Positions 1 to 10,700 of a stretch of DNA of 27,682 nt are shown here, piece by piece. The DNA comes from Amoebophrya sp. AT5.2 (Eukaryota > Sar > Dinophyceae > Syndiniales > Amoebophryaceae). The DNA lies in the NCBI GenBank assembly GCA_005223375.1, contig RXOD01004147.1, positions 1 through 27,682 on the forward strand, in the 5' to 3' direction. The notes under the pieces were generated by a model. The model was not told the DNA's origin. It saw nothing but the letters and a program-made list of their open reading frames with translations, and searched no databases. The translations under genes and the position numbers were made by a program. Each line of letters opens with the position of its first letter. Within the stretch, counting starts at the first letter, position 1.

Positions 1-2057
1 CCGTCGGCTGGAACCAGTGTCGGGCTCTGCTGCACGCTGGGCGGCCGGCTTTGCTGGTGCATGGACGAGATTTCTGATTTTAGCTCCTCCATGTCGTCTA
101 AGGAACGGCTGCCCGAGAGCGATCGCTTGTGTGCGGCTGGTGCTGTCGCCTGCAGCAGCTGCTTGTGGCCGCGAGGTTCGTGGGGAAAGGCCGACGGCGG
201 CAGCGGGGGAAACCCGCTCCACTGGGCTAGTTGTGTGCTTCCGCCAAAAGGGCCCCCCCCGCCGCCAGAAGATAAACTCCCCGGAGCTTCGATCCCCGCG
301 AGTAGCGGTGACTGCGAGACCTGCACCGCGTCCGCGGCGGCTGCGTTGGCCTCGTGGTTCGCCACCAGGAGCTGCTGGACCTGTGGAAGTGGATACTGCA
401 ACTGCTGTTGATGCAAGAGCTGCCGGAGGGCCTGGTGGTGGGGTTGCATCTGCGCACGCCCGCCGCCTCCATTCGTCACCGTTTGAGGGATCTGCTGCTG
501 CTCCGGCGCTTGTTGCTGTGGAGGTTGTCCTCCAGGTGGCTGGCCCCCGCCCGCTACCCCGGTGCGCACGTCTCGCGACACGTTTGGCGCCCGTGCGGTC
601 CCCTCCTCGGCCGGAACAGAAGTCGCATCCACGGAGGTTCCGTTCATCTTGTCGTCACTGTCCTCGGCGGGAACCCCTGGAAGCTCGTGGATCTCGTTAC
701 GACGAGCCTGCTTTGCGCCGCATACCGCAAGACCTTGTGGAGGGACCTTCGGATTCACCACGCTGGTGCTGCAGTGTGGCATACTGGGGCCCGTTGTTCC
801 ATTTGGCATGCCGTGTGGTCCTCGGCCAGATGAATTGCCACCCTCTACTCCAGTGGCGGCTTGCTGCCCCTGCTGGTGCTGGGACGACAATACCTGCGGC
901 TGCGCACCACCGACTGCGTTCAGAGCACCTCCGAAGGCAAAAGGTGCGGAAGACGCCCCGAGTGCGATACCTGAAGGCTGCGCCACCTGTACGGGCGGCG
1001 GCGTCTGGTGCGCTGCGACGATGCGTCGCACTCGGCCGGCCGGCGCAGTGCTGCTCATGCCCTGCTGGTACAGTCCATTCGCGCTGCCGTGCGGCGAATG
1101 CACGAGTGGTTGTGGTGACGATATCATGCTGGAGGGCGACGGAGACTTGAGTGGCGTCGAGCTTTGCTGCGAAGAGTGACCGCTTGAACTACCCGCCTGC
1201 TGCTGCTGCTGCTGTGGCTGATGCTGCTGTTGGGGCCATCCGCTCACGGGCGTGAGAATCGGGGAAAGCAGAACTGTCGGCGTGTGCTGTTGTCGAGCAG
1301 TCAGAGGTGCGATTCCCTGCATCGCACTTCCTCCTGCTGGCGCCGTCGCTCCTGCCGGAACGCTTTGCCCCGCCGGCCCCGCTACGGGCGGTGCCATCTG
1401 CCCTTGTCCTTGCTGCGAGACAGCAGGGCCACCACCTTGCTGGCTAGCAGCAGCTGCAGCACCGCCCGGGGCCACCGACATGCTACCGCCGGCTACGGCG
1501 CCCGCCATGCTGGTCGTCGTGGTCAGCGCGCTCCCGGGCACGACCATCATCGTGGGGGCTGCCCCGCCTCCGTTCGGAGTTATTGATCCCGGGGTCCCCG
1601 CCTGAGAACCCATACTGGTCTGAGGAAGCTGGTGGGGCACCGCCGCACCCGTAGTCGGACCTCCACCGGGGCCGCCCCATGATGTTGCGGCACCCGTACC
1701 GCCGCCGCCCGCCTGCCCTCCTAGTTGCACCGCTGGTGCAGAAGAATTATGAGCAGGTTGTTGCGCCCCTCCTGGCGGCATGCCCATCACGAGCGGAACC
1801 ATCGCGTGCTTCTTCCAGGGCTGTTGTTGCTGGCGAATATGGTGCGCCGCGATCGCGTTGTAGATATGCTGCTGGCTCGGCGTCGTCTGCCCCGAGAGTG
1901 GCAACGGGGACGTCTGGCCGCTGGGATCCCGCGAAAACGAAGTCGTAGGGGCCGGGTGAGGAACGGAATGGTGCCCGGCGCGGACGCGGGGAGTATTGTG
2001 CGCGCTGGCACTGATGTGAAGACTGGTCGAGCCCAATAAATACCCCTTGCGTGATCG
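1..2057 (-). CDS. Gln/Pro/Gly/Ser-rich protein, partial, runs off left edge
   Basis: Reading the minus strand, one frame stays open from an in-frame TGA at 2060-2058 to base 1, about 685 codons, with no Met near its upstream end. It is therefore an internal or 3' exon that continues outside the window. The translation is low complexity: His/Gln runs (for example PQQQHQPQQQQQ near 1200-1230), Gly runs, and many Pro, Ala, Ser and Thr residues. It has one more charged stretch near 600-720 (CGAKQARRNEIHELPG). I recognise no folded domain. Such composition is typical of disordered transcription or RNA-binding co-factors, but function cannot be assigned. A plausible exon start is after the AG at 2047-2046, which is in phase with the GGC|GTG site in the upstream segment at 2427-3743. 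The two may be one gene, but this is not proven. Confidence 0.6.
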
Positions 2058-2455
2058 TCAATGGCTGAGGAAAAAACAACTTCCTTGCGTCGGACCGAGT
2101 TTTGAAAACTACCAGCCATATACCCAGCTAAATGAGGGTCAGTTGAACATCAAACACGACGGCCAGCCCAGCGGAGACACGCACAAGTAATCCACACGAC
2201 AGCGCGAATGCATTTTCGCATACGCGGCCTAAACGTGTTGCGACCACTAAATTGACGAAAACTCTCTGACATGGGCTTTCTCTTTGAGTGCCTTAGCATA
2301 AAAAATATCATCAACATTATTTTAGCAGGAGCAGCTGTAGCTCTATTATCAGCGTTCTTTTACGAATATACTTCTTACGATACATTTTACCGTCTCGCAG
2401 ATGCAGAATATCGTGCTCGCCCAATCTTAGCTGTTGCTGCTCATCATCCGAATCA
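2046..2455 (-). other. Probable intron between the two left-hand segments, boundaries uncertain
   Basis: This AT-rich stretch has stops in all minus frames and separates two Gln-rich open frames. A GC|GTGATT donor with an ACGCAAG|GGG acceptor joins them in phase 0, but both sites are weak. A much better pyrimidine-rich acceptor (TTTTTTCCTCAG, about 2065-2076) leads into a frame that is wrong for the downstream exon. Either a non-canonical intron, an extra small exon, or two separate genes would explain this. Confidence 0.3.
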
Positions 2456-3743
2456 CGCCCGGTTGTAGGCCGTTCGAGAATTGTTGCTGCTGTGGCTGGT
2501 GCAACTGACCGGTCGAGGCGGTGCGCTGTTGCGCGTGCCCACTCTGCGCGGCCTGTGTCGGATGCGAAGCGAGTGCGGGTGCGGAGCCATGAGTGGTCCC
2601 CCTTCCGACCATAGGCTTGCCACCCCCAAACCCCGGCGGCAGGTACTGTACGACCGGCAGCGACGGGGACGTGACGCGATGAAGCACAGGCGACGTGCTC
2701 CCGGAGGTGGACATGCTACTCCGGGAAATCGCCCCGGGGGTGCCCCGCGGAATGTTCATCCCGGCAGCTGCGGGTACGGCACCCGCGTCTATTGCCAGCG
2801 AGGGCCCCCTGGAATCCAGTTGTACAGGAGTTGTTGTTGCTGCGTGCTGTTGCAGTGACGCTGCTGACGGTACCGCAGGCGCGCCAGCCGCTGCCTGTGC
2901 CGCATTACCCGGCCCGCCGGTCAATACTGCCGTTTGGCTGCCCGCGCACGAAACAGCGCGGACAAAGTTGGTGGCATGTGCCTGGGTGAACATCAGCAAC
3001 ACAAGCCGGCCCAGCTGCTTCAGAAATCTAACGCCGGCAGCGCGCGGTTTCTTCGGCGTCTTTCGATTCTGCTGGTCGTGGGGCAAGATCGCGCCGGGTC
3101 CCTCGCAGCCGCGCAGAGGCAGCACCGCGGTCGATGCTGCAGCTACTTCTACGTCTAGTACGTCATGCGAAGAACACTCAGGCTGCCTCATGATCTGAAC
3201 GTCTGGGGCTGTCGCTGCCCCTTCGTGGTGCTGCCGGTTGGAGTCGTTGATTTTGTCCCCGTATTCTGATTCAGCTGCTTTTGCTCCGCGTTCTTCGTCT
3301 TCCAGCTCTACTTCGTGTACTTGAACGCGGTTCTGCGGTGCCTCTTCTTCTTCATCAACCGCATGGATGAGGATGGGGATGTAGTTGTTCTTGAGAGACT
3401 GAGACGAAGGACTTCGAGTGGCCAGCACCATCTTCGCAAGGCTGACTGGGACTGGAAGAGCAGAGATGAAAAACGACGAAAGAAACCCACGACAGCTGCA
3501 CCATGTAGATGAACCGCTGCGAATGCTCGTCCACGTCCTCCACGCCCGCAGTAGACCGTATGTACTAAGTATCAAACACGTGTTGACCTGTCTGTTGCTC
3601 CTGTTTTCCTTTTCATACAGTCTGTCACACACGCGATTCATAGCTTTCTCATTCACTACTTCCTTGAGCTTGCGCTTGACGAGGCCGTCAACTAAAAAAT
3701 AAAAAATAAACTTGTGCCTCACCTTCGTGACGTACTGCAACAC
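2427..3743 (-). CDS. Hypothetical low-complexity protein, probably the upstream exon of the left-edge gene
   Basis: This minus-strand frame of 438 codons ends in a Gln-rich tail (LHQPQQQQF) whose composition matches the left-edge segment, so I suspect a single gene with an intron at about 2050-2455. Residues 120-165 are very acidic (VDEEEEAP, EVELEDEE). Residues 160-380 are rich in Ala, Pro, Ser and Gly, with a basic and then hydrophobic stretch near 235-260 (FLKQLGRLVLLMF). The first 105 residues are less convincing: residues 55-100 could be an intron or belong to another frame, and Met105 at 3431 is an alternative start. No strong GT donor occurs before the TAA at 2427; the candidates are GTGATT at about 2455 or a GC donor at about 2432. 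No known family is recognised. Confidence 0.5.
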   Translation of the reverse strand: MLQYVTKVRHKFIFYFLVDGLVKRKLKEVVNEKAMNRVCDRLYEKENRSNRQVNTCLILSTYGLLRAWRTWTSIRSGSSTWCSCRGFLSSFFISALPVPVSLAKMVLATRSPSSQSLKNNYIPILIHAVDEEEEAPQNRVQVHEVELEDEERGAKAAESEYGDKINDSNRQHHEGAATAPDVQIMRQPECSSHDVLDVEVAAASTAVLPLRGCEGPGAILPHDQQNRKTPKKPRAAGVRFLKQLGRLVLLMFTQAHATNFVRAVSCAGSQTAVLTGGPGNAAQAAAGAPAVPSAASLQQHAATTTPVQLDSRGPSLAIDAGAVPAAAGMNIPRGTPGAISRSSMSTSGSTSPVLHRVTSPSLPVVQYLPPGFGGGKPMVGRGTTHGSAPALASHPTQAAQSGHAQQRTASTGQLHQPQQQQFSNGLQPGVIRMMSSNS

Positions 3744-4447
3744 ACCAGGGCCACTGTAAGGTTTGGTATAAATTGTCTATGGGAGCCAGGTGGTTTTTGA
3801 ACATTCAAAAATATTCACGTGGGAATTTTCTACTCGTCGCGTGGGCTGAGGTACATCACGTAGCTAGAGCGTTGAGGCAAAAGGGGAAAAAATTCGGTCC
3901 TCACCATCGACGTGCGCGGATGCGCCGCCGATGCCAAGGCCTGCAGACGCTTCTTCGTCTGCGCAGATGGTGCCGGTTGTAGTACAGCTTTTTACTAGCT
4001 CGAAGTATTTAGCAAATTCTATTTGTTTCTATCCCCCAGATTTACATCGGAACAATTACTGTCTTATATTCAGGTTCAATGGTGTGGGGAGCCTCCCTCA
4101 GGTCGTGTTACTGATGATAGATCGTGACCACCTTTGCTTCTACCTAGTTCGTATGTACTCACACTCAGGGCTGCGTTATATTCTGTGCTGACGAGCTGGG
4201 TCCGTGTACAAGTGGATCACATCGAGAATCGGAATAACGATTCTTCCAGAGCCTGATGAAGAAGACGAGGGTGTAGCAATGCTGGGGTAAAAACGAAGTT
4301 TGTGACGATAGATACCAATCATCTTCAATGAATACGCCTACGAGAAGGAAGTGTCGAAGAAGATTCTACTACGAATATTGCTAGTTTTGCGACGTTGTCT
4401 ACTCAACTGCCTGGTCGTGGTTACGCTATCGCCGATCAGAAAAGAAC
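3744..4447. other. Spacer with no recognised gene
   Basis: This AT-richer sequence lies between the 3' end of KATNIP and the 5' end of the left gene. It should contain the promoter and 5' leader of the left gene. Short open frames exist on the plus strand (3931-4191, and a fragment at about 4317-4440 reading IFNEYAYEKEVSKK), but none has convincing boundaries or a recognised domain. Confidence 0.4.
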
Positions 4448-4738
4448 ATGGAGCTTGCTGCAAAGCTCACATACTTCCTGTCGTTGGTTTCTAGACAGTG
4501 TGATCATGTTCATCAGAGTAGGTACGTGTACGTAGCGATGACCAAGAAAGGTGAAGAAGGAGTAAAAGAGTTGCATAAACTAAAGCAAGAAAATTATGAA
4601 GCAGAAGAACTACACGCGCGCATCACGATGGTGACCCCATGGTTCGATCTTTTTGAAAGTGCCGATGACGACGATCTCTTGCTGCTGGAATGCGCATCTT
4701 TGAGGAACGAGAGGGAAGACGAACAAATTCTTTTCTGA
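4448..4738 (+). CDS. Small hypothetical ORF, possibly the only plus-strand gene
   Basis: This is a 96-codon ORF on the plus strand, tail to tail with the KATNIP stop at 4794. Its second half is charged and helix-like (GVKELHKLKQENYEAEEL, then an acidic ADDDD patch and LRNEREDEQ), which is more protein-like than a random frame and is not antisense to any coding exon. Base composition is AT-richer than the neighbouring genes. An upstream Lys-rich fragment around 4320-4440 could be a preceding exon, but I find no good splice pair. There is no recognised family. It could equally be a chance ORF in the KATNIP 3' spacer. Confidence 0.22.
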   Translation: MELAAKLTYFLSLVSRQCDHVHQSRYVYVAMTKKGEEGVKELHKLKQENYEAEELHARITMVTPWFDLFESADDDDLLLLECASLRNEREDEQILF

Positions 4739-4793
4739 AGCGGATCTTCGAAGACTTCGACGGAGCACGACTATGTTTGTAACTTGTATTCCT

Positions 4794-7700
4794 TCACCGT
4801 AGAGATTTCTGATGTTGCGCTCGTTGACTTTCTGGAACAAGATTGATTGGAACACTCTCAGCGCTAGTCAGTGCTTCTGCTTGCAGCTGTGCTTTTCGTG
4901 ATCGTGCAGCGTTTGCGTTTGCGTGAGCCCGCGAACGAATTTCCTGAAAAATCAACCAACGTCGTTGTACTAGTCTCGTTTTTCTCTGCAACTTACTAAC
5001 TTCGACATTGAAGTCTTCGGGCGTCCTAGCCCGAGGCTCGCTTGTCCTACGACTACGTCGCCCTGAAGGTGCAGAGCCTTGCCAGAAGGAGCTGCAGCAC
5101 TCGCGGCAGTAGTTCCTCCATCTTCCACGAAGCCGCTTTCTGCATCCTCGTCTGTGCAGATCCACTCCACCAAATCCGCCTCTGTCGGCAGAAACACCAG
5201 CTCCAGCAGCTCAGCGCCCAGATTCATCTTGTTCTCAATCTCAGTGCATCTACTCGACAATGAAGCTGGGTCCTCCACGAAGAGCACCGCCTCCGTCCCG
5301 TCTTTGCGCAGCACACCCTGGTAGACGAGCAAGTCATCGACTAGTAACTCCCAGTCCTTCACGCCACGGGCGGTGGGGGCTCTACGGTAGTTTTCCACCT
5401 TCACGGCGCCAAGCTCGAAGGGCTCGTCGAAGATAAACTCGATCTCGTGCTGCTGCTGCTGCTTTGGGGCTTGCTGTAGTTTCGACAAATGATTCGACGT
5501 GGTTGTAGTAGTTGGAGCCAGCCACATCCTGTTCCGGCTCGGATCCTCGCGATCAGAAGCCCAGTCCAATCTCTCGGCGCTGCTGTCATATTCCGCCGGT
5601 AGGGGAAGAAGCTGTGATGGTCGGGAAGATTCTTTTTGATGTACAGTAAATTCGTTAGTCGTTTATTTATGGGACGATTCATTTGTGGGCCGCTCAAGAA
5701 GACATACCTTGACATGAACCTGATCTTGACCTACGAATTGTCGCTTTGTTGTCCCTCAATTGCCGGTAACGATGAGCTGAACCGAAAAACCTACTTTCTC
5801 ACCTGATCTGCCGTCCGCATATCGCCTTCCATTCCGGGGAGGTCTTGCACCGAGCCGAACTTCGAGTGGACCTTCACTGGGACCAGAGCGCCTCCGTCAG
5901 CGTCGTACAAAGTGACTGACTTCAGCCCTACATACCACTGATCTCCCCACGTCGACTTGCACTTTAGCCGTACCGAGAAACCGCAGGGTCTCGTTGGTGT
6001 GTCGTACTGCTGAGTAATGAGCTGCGCGTTTTTCGTACTATTACCTGACGATGCCGTGCGTTCAGGAGCAAGTCTCCTCTCGTTCCCTCGCTTCTGTGCT
6101 CCCCCCTGGACTCCCTCGATAGTAGCAAGAGCACCAGGACCAGCAAGAAACGCCGCCGGTGTAGAAGATCTATTCTCCGCGGCCTCCGCGTCCGGAACTA
6201 CGGCGCAAGACTTGGCCACCTCCTTCAGAAGCATGGCCGGTTGCGAGAGCAGCAGAAGCTGTCTGAAGTCGTAGCAGGTGTGGCCCGGCGCCCGCCGCAC
6301 GACGAATGTCCCGCAGTACGTCGCCGAGTCGGCAAGTACGGAAATCTTCTTCCAGCCGAAATCGGTGCGCGCAACTCCGTTGTAGTTCCAGATGTGCAAT
6401 CCGGCGACGTGCGAGTTCGGGGGGAGGTCGAGGTGTAGGGAGGTCAGGGTGGACATACAGCTAGCTGTCACTGATGAACAATTTTTGTCCGCTGCACCAG
6501 CTGAACGTGCGTCAGCGAATGATGAACCAGCAGCACCTTCTAGAAGAGGACCTGCTCGCACTCGTCTGGCGCTGGCAAGCCACATCTGCCGCTCATCTGT
6601 CGTACAGCTGTTCTTCTCCACTTGATTGATCACGGCGCCCATTAGCGGGGCCGTGGATCCGCCGTCTTCGTCACCAGCTGCCGCTCCTGCCCCCAGTACC
6701 CAGATAGGGTTCAACTGCTGGTCCAGAACTTCGAGCGTGGTAATCCCCGCAGATATTGTTGATGCAGTCGAACTACTTCGAGGAGCGCGTTCCCACGTCT
6801 CGTGAACCACGATGGAGAGCGTTTTCTTCACGACAACGGCCTTCTCCCCGAACACCGTTGCGCAAGTTCGTGGCCGCCCACACTGCGTTGTCTTCTTCAA
6901 CATCCGCATGTTGATGTGAGCAGCGTGGGTGAAACGACCGGAAGCAAAATCAGTATCAGCATCAGCTGCAGACGCGCTAGAGCTTGAGGAGGATGACGAC
7001 GCACTGCTACTGCATGCCGAAGAAATGCCCCGCGAGGATGCTTGATCCCGGTGCAAAACCGCCGCATGCGAGCCTTCCTTGACAACAGCGTTGTGTGTGT
7101 GTCCCGCTGGCGAGAGCTGCAGGGCGTATACGCCGGACGCTTCCCGATCGGACGCTTCCCGATCGTTTTTCCGAATTTCTCCCGTTGCGGGCCGATTGGG
7201 GTAGTCGTAGTTCTCCTCACCGCTCGACGCTGCGACGATGCGAACCAGTTTGTCCTGCAGGGCGTCCTCGTCGAGGGGGGCGTTTTCGTCCCCAGACGAG
7301 GTGGCGCTGAAGCCGTTGAATTCCACGTCGTCCGACGAGTCGAAATTGAACTCCGGATCGCCGATTTCCGGTACCACGCGCGGCAACCAGTCGCGCTCCT
7401 CGATCTTCTCGAGAATGTCTTCGTGCTGCTCGGTGACAAAAAGGAGGTGCTCGCACACCTGTTCGGGCTTGGTGACGTCGCCGGGGGCCTGCCGGATCTC
7501 CCCGACGAAGATGGGGCTGTTATCGAGCAGGATTTCGAGCGTGCGGCAGCCGCGCGAAGAGTGGAGGCGAGACCTGCCGGAACACGCAACATCAAGATCG
7601 GATATTTCATAGGATAGCGTATTCTTCGTATTGAATTCCTTCTGCGTGCCACAACGTTGGACTGCTTGCAATCAGAGAAGTAGCCGAGACTCTACTTCTT

Positions 7701-10700
7701 GATCTTGGCGCGACAGCATATTTATTATTTTAATCATGAATCGTAAGCGGTGTCCTCCTCCTCGAAGAATTATACTTGTTGTAGTTCCAGAGGCGAATCA
7801 TGGCGATTTCGACTTCGCAGCCCATGTCCACCATGACTACGTGCGGTTTCCCCGCGTTGAAGGGGCACAGCCAGACGTGGAAGTCGTCCCTCGTTAGGTT
7901 CACCTGATCGAACAGCTTGTCGGCCGTGCGTGGGTCGTTCGAATAGTCCGGCAGGACGTTGATGCACTCCGCCGCCACTTGGTTCGCCACGTCTTTCAGC
8001 ACAACCAGCTGGCCCTCGGAATCGAATATCTCGATGCCGGCCAAGCCGATGAAGTCCGAGTCCCCCCACGTGCTGGCGCAGTTGAAGATGAGCATTTGCC
8101 CCTTCGGAAGCGAAGGCATCGCGAAGAGGGGCAAGTCCTCCGGCAGAAGGGACGCGCCCACGCAGGACACCGCATGGGAATACGCCTGCTGGTGCAGTTG
8201 CTGCTCCTGCTGGCTGGTGTAGTTGCTGCACGTCTCCTGAGCATGCATCTGGGCAGCTGCGTTTTCCTCTTGCGATGGCTCCACGAAGCTCGGCTCGCCC
8301 CCGCCTCTGGCCGGCGCCTTTTTGAGGTGTCCGAATTCTTCATCACCGCTCGACGACGAGCTGCTGCTTTTTTGTCTCCGCAATTTCGCTTCTTCGGCCC
8401 CGCCTGTGGTTGTTCCCCCGCGAACTCCAGAACTCGGGCCCCCAACATTCCACCGCTGTCGGTTTGGTCTTGCGGCCGCCTTGCTCTCGCTCTCCCCCCC
8501 GGTAGGACCTGAGGCGCGGCCGCCAAAAGATACTTCCAGCCCCTCGTCCAGTGCGTTGTCGCCATCGCCACCTTCCCCCTCACCCACTACATCAAGTTCG
8601 TCAAACCCCAAGTCGTACGCCGCTTTTGCTGCCGAGGATTCAAAAAATTTTCGGCTCGCACTTGAACTGAACTTCTCCAGCGCGTTAAAGCTATCCATCA
8701 ACTGCTTGTCGCTGGTTGCCCCATGTGCCTTCCGGCTCTCGGAGTTGGACGTCGATACGTAGGAAGCCTTGCCCGGGGAATCGTTTAGCAAAGTGTTGCT
8801 TGGAGAGGAACCTGGCTTGAGAGCACTGCTCTCGTACTTTGTGGTCGAGTTGAAATTTCCTGGCAGGTCCAGGGCGTCTTCGTCCTCGTCTTCCGCATTA
8901 CCATTCGGGTTGCTGGGCGCGACTTGTTCGTCTTCGGGCGAGCTCCTGTTTCTGGTCGAGTCCGCGGGCGTTGCGCGGCCTGCACCCTCCAGCAGCACAG
9001 GACCTCGAAGCCCGCTTTCCACTTGTTGACGAGTGTTCGAGTTTTGTAGCCATATCGGAGCGCTCCCGCTCTCTCCCTGACCACGCCGCCGCATGATGCC
9101 GTCGCCTCCTGTGGAGCCGTGCGATGCGTTCATCTGCTCCGAAGAGTCTGCTCGCCCTGTCAAACCGCTTCTTGTGTCTGAAGAATGTTGAGCACACTCC
9201 AGCGGCACGACGAATCGATCCTGCCCGCTCGAGTCCGCCCGAAGATCCACGCCGTTGATGCGCGCATCTCGCAGGCTGCCCCGCAGGTGCAGGACGGTTT
9301 CCGAAGTGTCGTTCAGCTGCGTAGAGCATGCTGTCGTCGTCGGATTCCTCCCGCCTGACCCGTCGCCACCGTTCTGAGAACTCCCAGAAGCAATAACCGC
9401 GGCATCCAGGTCGCATATCGCAGCCTGCCCGGCGCCGTTCTGCACCAGCAAGGAAATTTTCTGGGCTCGGCAATGCCCGGGAACCAGCGCTTCAAATCGC
9501 AGCGAAAAACTGCCACTCGCAGCTGCGGTGCGACAGCGCCACACCCGAGTCGCTGTGCTGGCGGAGAATGGTCGCGACGCCGGTCTGGAGGTGGACGATG
9601 GTCGTGTTAAAGAAGACGGCGAGGTAGAGGTTCCATTCGCCGCGGCATTCGCACTCGTGGTCGAGCTGAAGAGCCGGTGCACGGAGTTCGCCCCCTCTGT
9701 GAGCCCTGTACACTGGGCAGTGCTCAAGACGACCGGACAAGCAACTTCCGCCCCAGCACGCGGGCCAGCCATCACAGCCAAATTCGAAATCTCGCATTCG
9801 TGCGGAGCGCCGTAATTGCGCAAGACCTCGACCGTCACGTGCACCTTTCTGTCACTCTGTTGTAGGGGCCCGTCGTCTTCCATCTCAGTCTGCGCAGTCT
9901 CTGGGTCGCCACCAGCAGCATTTTTGTTCCTTCCGTCTGCTCCCTGCTGACCGTTACCAGCACCCGCGGCGCTTCCCGATGCTGACGACCCCCCGACCGC
10001 GCGGCCGCTATCGTCTCCGCCCCCGCGTCGTCCGTTACGCGCAGCCGCCGCACCAGAAGTACTACTTCCGATCGGCACTACCGCATCCGGGCCCTTCCCA
10101 CCCTTCTTGCTCATGCAGGGTCCGTATTCTAATACCGCGCCATCACCTCCATCTGTTTCTGCACGCGAGGATTGGCGCTGCTCTACTACAACTGCGGCTC
10201 CGCCGCCGTCGCCGCCGCCGTCCCACGTCCATTTTTGCTCCATCGTCTCGCAGTTGTCCTCGTACGCCGCGTTCCAGTCGTCCAGAAGCCGACTGAGCGC
10301 CCGCTGTTTCGCGTCATCCAGCAGCTCGATGCGAGACACGAGCTCGTCGGTCTGCGAAGCGGTCGACCAGGAGCGAAGGCGCGGCGTGCTGGCAGCAGCC
10401 GGAGCAACTTCATCCAGATTTCCTGCTGTAGTAGCCGCCTCGGGACCCCGCGGCTGCAACTCCACATAGTCCACGTGCACCTGACTCATGCGGCTGCGCG
10501 GCCGGGACGGCGCGTGGGGTGGAAGGAGATGTGCTGGCGTGGTCGACGACGACGAGCCCCCGGACACGAAGTTCGGAACCCGCTGCACGACCGCTTGGGG
10601 GCCTTGTGAGGTGGGCGCGCTGGCGTTCGCTGTTATTCGCGGCTGCTGGGCGGAGGTATTCTGCTTCACCGCCTTTGGCAGTTCGGAATCGATCGCAATG

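Noticed and set aside
17..1586. Several plus-strand ORFs (up to 377 codons)
   Set aside because: They are antisense to a minus-strand frame open across the whole region, which has coherent Gln/Pro/Gly-rich composition; the plus frames are Arg/Cys/Trp-rich and shift among each other.
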